Assembly (NCBI GenBank): GCA_000328365.1
Contig: KB308534.1
Span: 81,419 to 145,418, forward strand
Reading direction: 5' to 3'
Source of the DNA: Capitella teleta
Taxonomy: Eukaryota > Annelida > Polychaeta > Capitellidae
DNA: 64,000 nucleotides
Shown here: positions 10,250 through 21,243 of the stretch, one piece after another
Layout: each line of letters begins with the position of its first letter
How positions within the stretch are numbered: position 1 is the stretch's first letter
Notes under the pieces: model-generated
Databases searched by the model: none
What the model saw: only the letters and a program-made list of their open reading frames with translations
Told to the model about the DNA's origin: nothing
Made by a program: the position numbers and the translations under genes

Positions 10250-13200
10250 ATGAGTTCTGACTGGCAAACACCCAGCAGAGTAGAACATAGCAGAGTACGT
10301 GAAGATGAGTACATCAAGCAAGCAGAGGAGCAGGGAATTTTCCTGCATCTCTCCCAGGATTTCATAGAGGACCAGCTTGTTCCGGAAGAGGCAGAGGAGG
10401 AGAAGGAGGCTCCTAGGCTCACCTCAATCCTTGATGCACCTAAAGAACGGAAGAAAGATCCCAGTAGAGTTCTCTTTGTACGGCTTGATCATGTTCGACT
10501 CCGTAATGTTGGTGAACTCGGAATTTGTCATCAGTTAACTATTTGTGTCTTGAGCAATAATTACATCACACATTTTGATGCATTGGCTCCTTGTGTCAAT
10601 CTCATCAAATTGGATCTGCATTCAAATCAAGTAGGTTTTGATTCAAGTTATTTCAACCTATTTATATTTAGTTACACAAATGGCATATTTAGGGTTTTAG
10701 ATATGCCTCTTATATTTTAGGCGCTTATTCTCCTTAATTGATTTGCCTCTTGATGAAATTTCAGTTGAGCTAACTAAGCAGCATTATTCCCAATGCATCA
10801 TTTATAAAAATAAGATTATCATAATTTCTTATAAGTAATAGATTTGAAAATGAAGGCATCCAGCAAATGGACTGGCCAGTGTTATCACCAGACAATAATT
10901 TGGTCAAACACATTTCAAATGGATGAAGGAAAAAGTGAAATATATGCCTGTGAAAGCTTACCAGCCAGTCCCAGACAGGTCTCAGAAGGTTGAGGAAGGG
11001 TTTTTGAGCCAGAATCATTGAAGAATTTTTGAGCATTTTTATTTTTTTCTCTTGTTTCAACACAACTTCAAAATTTGCAAAATTAGTGCGTGGAATTTAT
11101 CTGTTGAGAACAATGTATTATGTACGAGATGGAAGTTCAGCCATTTCATCTTATCTTATCTTATATCACCAGATCTCCCTTGTTCCGTTGCCTGATTTCT
11201 GGTGCCGAATGCACAAACTGCGTCTGCTTCACCTGCACGATAATCCAATTGGTGGAATTGAAAACCTCCACTATTTGGCCAACTGTCCTCAGCTTAATAT
11301 CCTGACTGTGTATGACACTCCACTCAGCCTCAAGCGGAATTACAGGTATGAAGTAGTGATGGCTGTGACTCCAGAATCTTAAACTCGGGTATCCGTAATT
11401 TCTATCAGGTCACTGAGGTGGCTGACTACTAGTAGTGTTTATCCCACTTAACATTCTCTATTAGTGTATACTGGGAATTTTCCATTTTACAACAGCTATT
11501 TAGTGTTTGAATGATTATTTTGATGCCTCATTGAAATTGATGTGACCCGTGATAGCAAGTATACTTAAGTACAAAAGAAACACACTGATCTATAAATGGC
11601 TTAATAGTTACCAACTCTATTTTACTCATTTTCATACTGTTTGCAACACAAAACTGATTTTCTCTGCAGCTATATGTAGCTATATATAGCTGCGAAAGAA
11701 AACCCCTGACTCTTGATACATTATTTTTTGGAATGTACTCCCAAGACTTTGATAGCCAATGAAATCGACTCGAATGATTCTTCAATGAGAGCTTTTTGTT
11801 GAAAAGCATTCATGTAAACTTTAGAAAAACCTGTACTCCCAAAGTGTGTAAAGAATCACGTGAAAAAGGCATTTAGCCATAGGATGACAATCAACCTGAC
11901 TAAAAAAACATTTCTATCATTGATTTCATATTTTGGGGGGCATATTGTATCCTGTGCAGGTGGGTCAGAAGTGAGTATTCCTATGGGTCTGTTATATTCA
12001 CCTGAAATTGTCAAGTGTATTGTACCACAATTATATGTTATCTTGGACCTTATGTTATCTTCATGACCTATTAAAGTAATTACAGTAATTATACAACTAT
12101 ATACAGTAATTATACAACTATATACTTGTAGGTTGCATATCATGCACCTGTCCTTACACATCACAGATCAAGGGTTTTTTGGTGACCCCATGATACAGCG
12201 TATACAGTGAAGAGGTTTCAGCCATTGGTGTGAGGAAATATGATCTCCGATAGTGAATACATGTAGACAAAGACATGCTTGTGAATGATTGCTAGTACTA
12301 GCAAGAGGTCATAGCTTCTTTGGGGTTGGAGTTCTGTTGAACAATTTCATTAAGAGCTGTCCCTGGCTTGTATTGTGAGCTCACAGAAAACAGAACATGT
12401 TCTCATTTAACAGCTTGTATTTTGCCAAATTTTGCTCTCTCTGTTTCACAATACAGAACAAGTACTTTGAAGGATGCTACTTGGTTATCTAACCTCAACT
12501 GGTTAAAATTTTCACGACCTATGTGCACTCATAATTGCATTTTCACAAATCTTTCCAGACATCACACTGTAAACAGCGTTTGGAGTTTAAAAGCACTTGA
12601 TCATCACGTGATATCGGACGAAGAGATCATTGAGGACACGGTGGTCACAGGACGCTTCTCTCCGTTGTCTCCCAATCTCAAAGTAGAGTTGTCTCCATCC
12701 TTACCGGCGGTACGTTAACCAAATTTACCACGCAATTTGCAAGCTTTGTGCCTATTTCATTTCAGGATTCTGCTTACACAGCAGAATTGATGTCTATCCA
12801 TCGCGTGATGGCCGCAGTGAACAGGGTGCTCGCGCACTTCTCCCCCGTTCATATCATTCAACGATACATACGGGGCTACCTGTTGAGGAAGCGGTTGTGC
12901 TTGGTTCAGGAGTACAAGTTAAAGTAAGCATTTAGTAGGGAAATTCTTTGATGATGCAGGTTACCGGTTTAGGATTGGTTCAAATTATAAATTAGTTTGA
13001 AGAAAGGTCTGTTGAATAATGACTTATGTTATTATGCTGATTATTTTTTTTTTTTTTATGTTGATTAATTATAGCTTGAATGTTCACTTTCCACCTGCGA
13101 AGGCAAGGCCACCACGGTAGGGAGGCTGTTTCCTGGAATTGGCTTCTTCTCTTGAATAGATGCCTCACAATTTAGCTTCTTTTTCTCATATTTTTAGGTA

Positions 13201-15967
13201 TCTTTATTATGTTATAAAGTGTAATATATTTCTGGTTCTTTATTGAACTATAATGCTGCTGCACCGGTGAACTCTCCCTCGCTGGATGTGTATGAAAAGA
13301 GGAAGTAGTTCGGGTTTAATTATTGGAATCATCATTAGTTCAAAACTTACTCATCTTACTCATTTTTTGGATAGAAAAATCTAGCGTCGGGGAGTTTGCC
13401 TGTTTGGTTCTGTGTATTATTATTGGTAATTCTGGACTCATGTTTGATCAAAGAGTTTGTTTGAAATAAAGAAAAAATTGTGTATCATTCTATATTTACA
13501 GAGCAAAATTAAGAAATATTTATTACAATACAAACTCAGATCTATACATGAACATGTACATCTTCTGAAGTTACTAAACAAACAATCTCACTTTTATTAA
13601 CTTTATCTCTTTCCTCTCTCAGTCCTTCAAATGTGGAAAAGTAAGTGTTTTGCCGTTCTATGCCAACAAATGCACCCATGATTTTTTAATCCTGTAATCC
13701 CTATATTGAGGATTCATGTCCCTGCAATTCAAGTTCTTCTTTACCTATGACTAAATGGATTACATTTTTTATTGCTCAAAATCGCACTCTTTGTTGAGCA
13801 ATTGGCACAATTCCAATCTGATTTCCACATTTTATACTACATGCCGATTTGACCATTACACTAAAAGACCATGCGACAGCCACAGCCAGCAAAACTTGAG
13901 TTAGCTTTCTTTCTTTTCTTTCTTTTCTTAACTTTCCCTCTTTTTGTTTCTATTTTCTGATTTCAATGCATTGTGCTGTGATAATAGGCGGTCAATTGTG
14001 TGTTGTTTGAAATTGCGATTGATATTTGTAATTATCTTCTCAAAAAGACAAAAACTGAAATTCCCAAGAATTGAAAATGCATGCAGATTTCAATGTTAGT
14101 ACAAGTGTGCAGGGTATTGAGATTTGATGGTCAAAAATGCACCTTGCACGACCTTGATTGAAAGTGTATTAAGAATTTAAGAATATTGAGATTGAAGTAA
14201 CATTTAATCAATACTTCAACATGTAAATCTAGGAAATCTGTAATCCTACAATAAACTATATAAAGTCAATCTGATTAACTTTCGGTACATGTATTACAAC
14301 ATCTCAATCTTACTTAACACTTGTACACTGGATAGTAATGAACTACAAACATATTATTTTCCTGCCATTTCAGGGCAGCTTTGGCCATTCGACAGTTAGC
14401 CAAAGGATGGAAGGATTTCGGCTTCCCTTCAATCGACCCAACAGAACCCCCTCCCCCCTCCCCTCTGTCTCGAGATATGTCCGTCGTCCCACCTGATCAT
14501 CAGCCTTTCATTGACGGCCTGAAGTTAGATTATGACACTTACCTGCAGAACAGGCGACCTGGGTCAACGGCCCTAAGTGAGGGGTCAGTGACCTCATCAA
14601 AGGTTTGTGCGCATTTATCCTTAATGTTATTCAGAGGCATTCTTCTCTGGTTGCAGAATGCTGGGGCATACGATTCATCGGTGGAAGAGGAGTCCCGCCA
14701 CTCTCCCCTTGACGTCAGAGACAAAGGTTTCTTCATTCATTTGGCAAAACTGCAATCAGCAGCATTTGAGGATGTTCTGGTAAGTGCTTGATAACTGCTT
14801 TGAGGTGGCCAAGTAATCCTCCCCTCACAGGACACTGGAGGGGACCCGTCTCTTCCGATGGCTGTCACTTTCAAAAGCCGAGAGGATCGCCAGTTTTCTG
14901 AAATGATGCGAAATAAGAGAGAAATTAAGAAGAAAGAAAAACCTAAAATCCGGAAGCCTGTGAAAGATGTTCGTCAGTTCTTTGGTCCGGTTGTGAAGGC
15001 TGATAGTATTTCTAATGGGGAAGAGGAATCTCTTCCGAAGATTGCCTTTCGCTTGAGAGGTGTTGCTCAGGAGGTCACGTATTATGACCCAATGACTGAG
15101 ATGATCATTTCAAAACGTGAAGACGCCATGCTGGTCAGAGCCGCTGAGAATAATTACCACAGCCGAGAAAACATGGCGCCAAAACCTGCGAGGAAGAAGC
15201 ACGATTTAGAAAGCAGGAAATCGCGGATGATTGGTAAGATGCAGCGTGACATGGGGATGTCCTGTCTGAATGCAGTGCACAAAGCCTACGAAGAGAGACA
15301 GAAAGTGGAGAAAACGGCCGCTAAGATGGAGTTTGTGCTGCGCTTGAAGGAAGATCGCGAACAGGCGAAGGAAAGAGTGAGGCTCTTCAATGAGGAGAAG
15401 CGCGTAGGCACGTTGCGCAAAAGGGAGAAGGACCACAAAATGATTCTCAGCATTGTAGACAATCAAGACGTCCAGCGATTCAATTACATCAAGCATAAAA
15501 AAGATGCTCGACTACTCTCCAGTCAACACTTAAAATCACGTCGAGGTGAACTGACATTCATGAAGGATTTCAACGTGCAAAACACGTCAGTTTCTAATGC
15601 TCTTCTGCGGCATGATCATCAAGCACGCAAGGAAGATCGGCACGTTGAGAAACTTGACAAAATCCAATCCTACAAACTTCAAGAAGGTGAACAACAGAAT
15701 TTAGTGCGCATGTACCTGGAACATAGGCAGCTGATGCGTCAGACGGAAATGGCCATGTCGAAAGCAGCCATTGATACGAAAATGATGCAAGATGCTAATG
15801 ACCGCCTGATTCACGCCAGGTCCAGAGTGGCTCAGCAGAAGGCACGTAGCGCCCAAGTGAAGGCAACCTACGCCGTGCCCATTGTCTCCAACCCTAACAT
15901 GGATTCTCCTGTCCTGTCTCGATGGAGCTCAAATGCAATGATCAGCCAAAGTCAGTCTCAGTATTAA
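10250..15967 (+). CDS. LRRIQ3: Leucine-rich repeat and IQ motif protein 3
   Basis: Eight coding exons: 10250-10630, 11173-11345, 12559-12709, 12766-12923, 13623-13640, 14374-14602, 14657-14779 and 14831-15967, in phase, 789 aa. Residues ~80-185 hold LRR units (LTICVLSNNYITHFDAL, LIKLDLHSNQ, LRLLHLHDNPIGGI) and an LRR cap ending SLKRNYR. SVWSLKALDHHVISDEEII is a near-exact match to vertebrate LRRIQ3. An IQ motif, IIQRYIRGYLLRKR, lies at ~265-278, suggesting calmodulin binding. The last exon (residues 412-789) is Lys/Glu/Arg-rich and likely coiled coil. LRRIQ3 is not well characterised; a cilium or sperm role is an inference from related LRR-IQ proteins. Introns before exons 4, 7 and 8 are 51-56 bp; the others reach 1.2 kb. 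Exon 5 is an 18-nt, frame-keeping microexon and the least certain part. Confidence 0.9.
12079..12126. repeat. Tandem duplication in an LRRIQ3 intron
   Basis: The unit ACAGTAATTATACAACTATAT (shown in part; 21 bp) occurs twice in a row. Simple local duplication. Confidence 0.6.
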
Positions 15968-16563
15968 CCCTGCAGTGCTTGGAAAATCATTTCACCTCAA
16001 AGTTAGGTGCTCAAGAAATTTTTGTTGGAACCCAAATTATCTGTGATGGAAATTTCTAGTTGTTCTGTGTTATTACATTACTGGTGTTATCCATGAGAAG
16101 TGCACACTACAATTATGCAATTGCTGGCGCCCATTTGTTTGATAATTTATATGTATCATTTACAATTTCAAGCAGTATTTGTATACATTATAATGCCTGG
16201 AGGTCTAATACCAATCTTGACTGCAGAATCTTCCAAAATCAAGCGCTTTTTACTAGTACATAAATTACACCGGTTGAGCAGCTTGCCCTGTTTCGCTTTA
16301 ATAAGATCTCTTTGAATACAAAACTCAACGTAGCTTCCATTCCAGACATGAATTTCAATATATTTTCAATATATTTCATTATTAAACGTGTGAAATGTGA
16401 TATGTCCTTCATTTATTATACTTATTCCGTGGGTTAAATTCAAAGGATCGCTATTTCCAACACATATAAAAATTGAAAAACGTGACTTCCACTGTGAACA
16501 GTGAATTAATGCGAAGACAACTTCAAACTCAAGAATACAAATTCTGCATAAATTTATTCGCCT
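15968..16563. other. Convergent 3' region between LRRIQ3 and MRPS2
   Basis: Holds both 3' UTRs. An ATTAAA near 16382 could end LRRIQ3 (plus). The MRPS2 AATAAA (minus, 16553-16558) is only about six bases past its stop codon, so that 3' UTR is very short. Confidence 0.55.
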
Positions 16564-17353
16564 TCACTTCTGATTGGCGTCCAGCATGCGCTGTTGTTTG
16601 CCTTTGAGAATGGCTTCTTTAAACAGCTTTAAATACAGTTCCACCGCACACGGTGTGTCATCATTGCCGGGAATCGGGTACGTGATGAGGCGAGGGTCAC
16701 AGGCGGAGTCCACCACGGCCACGCTGGGGATGTACATTTTAGCCGCCTCGATCACAGCGGCATGTTGCTCAAACACAGTGTCTTGGGTGGACAGGAAAAT
16801 ACACAGATCAGGAAGACGAGTGACAGCTCCAAATTTGACCGATGAGTTGGTCAAGGTTCCGGTCATCCACTGTCGACAGTGCGAATACTCTCCGCATTCC
16901 TCAGCTGCTTTCTCAACCAATGGAATTGTATGCAGATGACGACTGATGAAGAGAATGATGCCGTCTCTGTACGCGACGTGTGCGATGAAGTTGAGCGCCT
17001 CCTTCATCAACTCGTGCGTCTGGTCCAGATCCAGAATGTCCACACCAAGACGATTACCGAAGATGTAGGGCAGCATGTACGGGTTGCGCGTGCCTACTTT
17101 GTGACCGAGGTGCACACGGTTGTTGAACAGATCAATCTTCTTGGTGAGGCGTTTGACATCGAAGTAGTCGTCATGTTCCAATGGGTTAATCGACGTCTGT
17201 GTTGACTCTGGGAGATAGGAGAATATTAGATGGAGAATGACTCAAAAGAGAGAAAATACCTTCAATGGACGATGTTTGTGAGCAGAGACGTGACTGCAGG
17301 GAACATTGACGCTGGAGGTAGCGCAAACTTTGCGAAGACAGCCGCTTCAGCAT
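16564..17353 (-). CDS. MRPS2: Small ribosomal subunit protein uS2m, mitochondrial
   Basis: Two exons on the minus strand, 17353-17260 and 17207-16564, joined across a 52-bp intron; 245 aa. The N-terminus MLKRLSSQSLRYLQRQCSLQ is basic and Ser/Leu-rich, as expected of a mitochondrial presequence. The S2 fold is clear: FNNRVHLGHKVGTRNPYMLP, then FGNRLGVDILDLDQT, MTGTLTN, LPDLCIFLSTQD, then VAVVDSACDPRLITYPIPGN and DDTPCAVELYLKLFKEAI. These are the standard uS2 blocks (HxGH, W..GTLTN, P.DP..V.YPIPGNDD). Shorter than the human protein (296 aa), mainly at the termini. It sits tail to tail with LRRIQ3. Confidence 0.93.
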
Positions 17354-18030
17354 TGCTCTGAAGAGAACAGAATCAGTCTACACATAGGAAATTTTAATGA
17401 GAGTCACACCTTGAAATCGGGATACTGTTGGTGTTATGGTACATAGCAAGCAACAGGGCAATAATCTGACAGCGGATAATCAGAGTTACAACCCACAATG
17501 GCCACATAGGGTGAGTGGTCCAAATAAGTGGGGATTTATGCTCTATTATTATCACAATGTATCATATTGAGTCTCATGCAATAAGCAATACGGAACAATG
17601 ACCTTACAACTATTACCAGCCTGTTTTAGTATGATGACATGAAATTGACCATTTTTCTAAAAGTTCAAAGAAATAATGGATTATGCATTGCAAAATCGTC
17701 ATTTGTATGAATTCCAATGCTCAGTTTCTATGATGAAAGTCATATTTACACTGGGCGAAGGGCTCTGAATAATTAAATACTCTATAATAGTCTAATTAGT
17801 CTATTATCGTGCATAAAATTGCTCAGAAGTCATCTTGTTCGTCTGATATTGGCCAAACCAAGTAAATCTTAGAAGTTATAATCAAATTTGGCTTGAGGTA
17901 ATGTAGGTGGTTAATGCTTAATATCACTTGTTTAGTCGTATTACTCATAATCACTCTAAAAGCTCGGATCATCGACACAGGACTCAGCCTATAAATTATG
18001 AGATCTAAGCTGGCGCTACAAGTCTTGAAT
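17354..18030. other. Intergenic, upstream of MRPS2
   Basis: Should include the MRPS2 promoter just above 17353. AT-rich; no other feature recognised. Confidence 0.55.
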
Positions 18031-18039
18031 GTACCTTGA

Positions 18040-18510
18040 ATGTTGGGCCGAGGTGAGCTAACAGCTCTTATAGGCCCCTCTCGTAAATTTTTTTCATATG
18101 GTACGCTTATGTACCTAGGACATTCGTGATTAGTTCGGACAGTGTAAAAAAAAATAGAAAAAACCGAATAAATCCACACACAAGAAACAAAACAAAAAAG
18201 TACGGAAAAAAGAGAAGAAAATAATAAACGTAGAATGGCAAGGTCTAGAGATGGGTCACATAAAGCTGGGTGTGAACTTTATGGGGTGGTGCTTCCAGGC
18301 CTCGTTGAGCCTCGACTTGCACTCATTCATTGAGGTTGCGTTCAGAACTCTTTCAGGCAACTCGTTCCAGTTATCGACAACTCTATGTCGAAAGCTCTTC
18401 CTGGCACGTGCAGTCCTCGTCCGCTCTTTCTTCAGTTTCCACTGGTGGCCTCGCGTCCTCCCCGGGTTAGCCTTGCATATCAGAAATACACAAGTTCATG
18501 CCCAATCGCG
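18040..18510 (-). mobile_element. LINE 3' fragment with intact ORF end and 3' UTR
   Basis: On the minus strand an open frame (about 18475 to a TGA at 18256-18258) reads TRGHQWKLKKERTRTARARK, then FRHRVVDNWNELPERVLNAT, then KSRLNEAW: the conserved C-terminal segment of CR1-like LINEs. Below it lies about 200 bases of 3' UTR with a CCTATAAGAGCTGTTAGCTC block resembling 3385-3500. No upstream RT core, so 5'-truncated. The ORF end has no stop, suggesting a fairly young copy. Confidence 0.75.
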
Positions 18511-18586
18511 ATCTCTTACGGCAATGTGAATGTTCTGCACGATTATGACCATAATCATAATGAATGATTATCTTGATAATGTATTA

Positions 18587-19469
18587 TAGTATTTATATAG
18601 CTGACATACTACAGCGAGCCCAATGGGTCTCGCTGCACGGTAAACGCATTAAACTCCAGTTCGCGAACCACGATTTCTAGAATTCCACGCTTGTAATTAT
18701 ATTTATGAAGGCACCAGCGTCTGCAGAGCCATACCAGGTAGACGCTGGTACTAAATTTTGTTCGAAACCAGTACCATAAACCTACTTAAAATGGATCCGC
18801 AACGAAAAAAAGTGACATTACAGGTTTCTCTCCGCTTTCCGATTGTTGTGTCACATGACCTGCTCTCCACGTGTTATAAATAAACCAGAGCACTGCGCCT
18901 GCGTAGTGCGAAGTAAACATACACGCATGCGCATACAATTTTCCCGCGCTAAGCAGTTCAACATGCGGCCTATCTTCCCTTGCAGTTGCGCACGTAATTT
19001 ATACCGAGTCTTCACAAAGGAATACCTATTAATTATTAATACGCAATATTTTGTGCATCACCAATCAGTATATGAACAATTTTATTCATTTTCATTCGAA
19101 AGTCGTGAGAGAAGTTTGAGCGGGAAAGTGAAGCATGTGCGCTTGTTTACAATGCAGTGCGCATGCGCTGAGTGACGTCACTCGCAAAATAGCGTTTGTT
19201 TACTTCTTCACGAAGTGATATTTTGTTGCGGGTTTTAATTAATGTAAGTTCGACATGATGGTACTGGCTCATATTGTTTTTTCTCGGAGCATAAATATAC
19301 CATCTAACGTCTGGAGGGATTAAACACAAGGATTTGTCGGATAATATGTCTATATTTATCATGCAATCGGCTGAGTGTGGAGCCTCGCTGCCAGTAGACG
19401 CAAAAAGAAGCGGTTTACCGTCGGGCGAGGTATACAGACCTCGCCCGAGAATCTGTGCTAGTATTTATA
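18587..19469. mobile_element. Non-autonomous DNA element with long imperfect inverted repeats and 11-bp TSD (Mutator-like)
   Basis: TAGTATTTATA occurs at 18587-18597 and again at 19459-19469, bounding 861 bp. Both ends, read inward, show a short hairpin (GCGAGCCCAATGGGTCTCGC on the left; GGGCGAGGT...ACCTCGCCC on the right) followed by CGGTAAACGC or CGGTAAACCGC. Further in, a second matching pair has CCAGTACCAT (18768-18777) facing ATGGTACTGG (19258-19267), each with CCGCAAC nearby. No transposase frame. Long TIRs with a 9-11 bp TSD fit Mutator-like elements. The centre has CpG-containing motifs: CGCATGCGC (near 18924 and 19160) and TGACGTCA (19173-19180). Confidence 0.6.
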
Positions 19470-21243
19470 CTATTATAATTATTTGTATTTAGTATTAATT
19501 ATTTTAATAATTAATGATTATTTTTCGAATTATTATAATTATTCAATGTAAAAATGTTAACAATTCAAAACCCATTTGTATTACTTTTTGGACAGTTAGT
19601 GAGTTACAATTAGCGAATTACGATCCTTCATTACTTGACGGTTGCAGAATTTCATGCCAATGGGCGATAAAACAAGGTGAACGTTCTCAAGGCAAAGATC
19701 GTGAGATAAAACGAACGACTGGGAATGAGGCAGAGGGTCAGATACCATTAAAATGCAAAGTAACAAATACCTGAAACTTCAACGCTGACAATTCCCAAGA
19801 AAATAACACGAAATACCATGGAAATTGGTTAAAATTATTAATGATTTTGGCAACCTTCACAAAGGTATCCTACTGTCAATCATATTTGAGCTTTCGTAGA
19901 CGAGACGTTATGTCTGACATCGATTTGCGATATAATTGTACGTTATGATAGTGATCAATCTTATTGTTCATACCTCTTATTGTCCAATCTTTCTTAAGTT
20001 TTCTTCTGCTTTTTATTTTTAATCGAACAATAAACCACCTTATCTTATGTTATCTAACCTGGCCCCAACCGTAATTATATTACATAATACTTACATGAAA
20101 TTCAATTGAAGGAGAATTTCGAGAAGCCCAACAACTAGAAGAAACAGGAACACATCTCGTGCAATTCACCAAAGTAGATTTTATTTATGACATAAAACAA
20201 AACACGGAAGGCAAAAATCACACATGGCAGGCATGGCATACCATAATATTGTGGGGTTTTTGCAGGAAGTGTATAATATAAGCTTTTCTTGCAAAAAAAA
20301 CACACAACAATTGACTCAATCAATGTTATATATATATACAGATGCATGCATTGAAACTGGCAACAGAACATGCAAGTGTTTCATCACAGATCACAATATT
20401 ATATGACAAAAGGGTGATATAGAATTACTAGAATAACTGTGCCATGTTAAAGAGCCTATTCACGGTAGCTTGGAATTTAAAGGAAACATAATAGAACATA
20501 TAAAGCACCAGCATGTCTAATTTCAATTGAGCTGTTCTGATTGCAACGCCTTGGCATTGAAAAATAAAATGTTCCGCTTAAATCTGGCTTCAATTCTGAC
20601 CGATCACGTGACTCCAACAAGCATTCTTGTTACTTCTTTATAATTCTATGGGTGATATGATGGACACTCAATTAGGTCTTTTGTGCATAAGTGACAAATG
20701 TAAAAAGAGAATATATCAGTGAAACTGCGAGTTGTCTTGTGTGTCTCATTGTGGCAGATACTACAATCCACATTGTACATATCAAAAAAATAAAATAATT
20801 ATCACATAATTATGTTCTTAATTTCTGGCCATATTCGTAAAATATGGCACGTTTGAGAGATGAATCACACTTGGCTTTTCATTAAACGAGTATCAATACT
20901 GTAACTGTGTAATTATGTAACATTATGTAGTATATTAATGCTGGAGGGTGGGAGTAACTAAGTAAAATTCACCAAGTCCTTCACCGCAAACACGTGTACT
21001 GACCGGTGTAATAAATTTTGGAATTGAAAACCCGAAGCATGCATAATGCTAATAACCATTAACACATTTGTAATTTTGCGAGATACACCGTTACCTATAT
21101 ATATCACATTAAAAGTTAATGCCCTCTCACCAAAACAGTTTATTTCACCAGATATTCATTTTCAATAGCCCCCCATGAGAGATTGTCGAACACCCAAATC
21201 CCAAATAAAACGATAAATGCAAATGTCCAAAACCGCTTTCGTT
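19470..21243. other. Intergenic, AT-rich, possible LINE 3' tail
   Basis: No gene seen. Near 20025-20057 an AACAATAAA motif followed by CCTTATCTTATGTTATCT resembles the 3' end of a LINE with a degenerate (CTTAT)n tail, plus orientation, like the tail at 40042. The PRODH poly(A) signal (AATAAA, minus) is at 21139-21144. Confidence 0.45.

Noticed and set aside
18843-19175. 110-codon open frame in the CpG-motif region
   Set aside because: Lies inside the proposed Mutator-like element and has no protein features.
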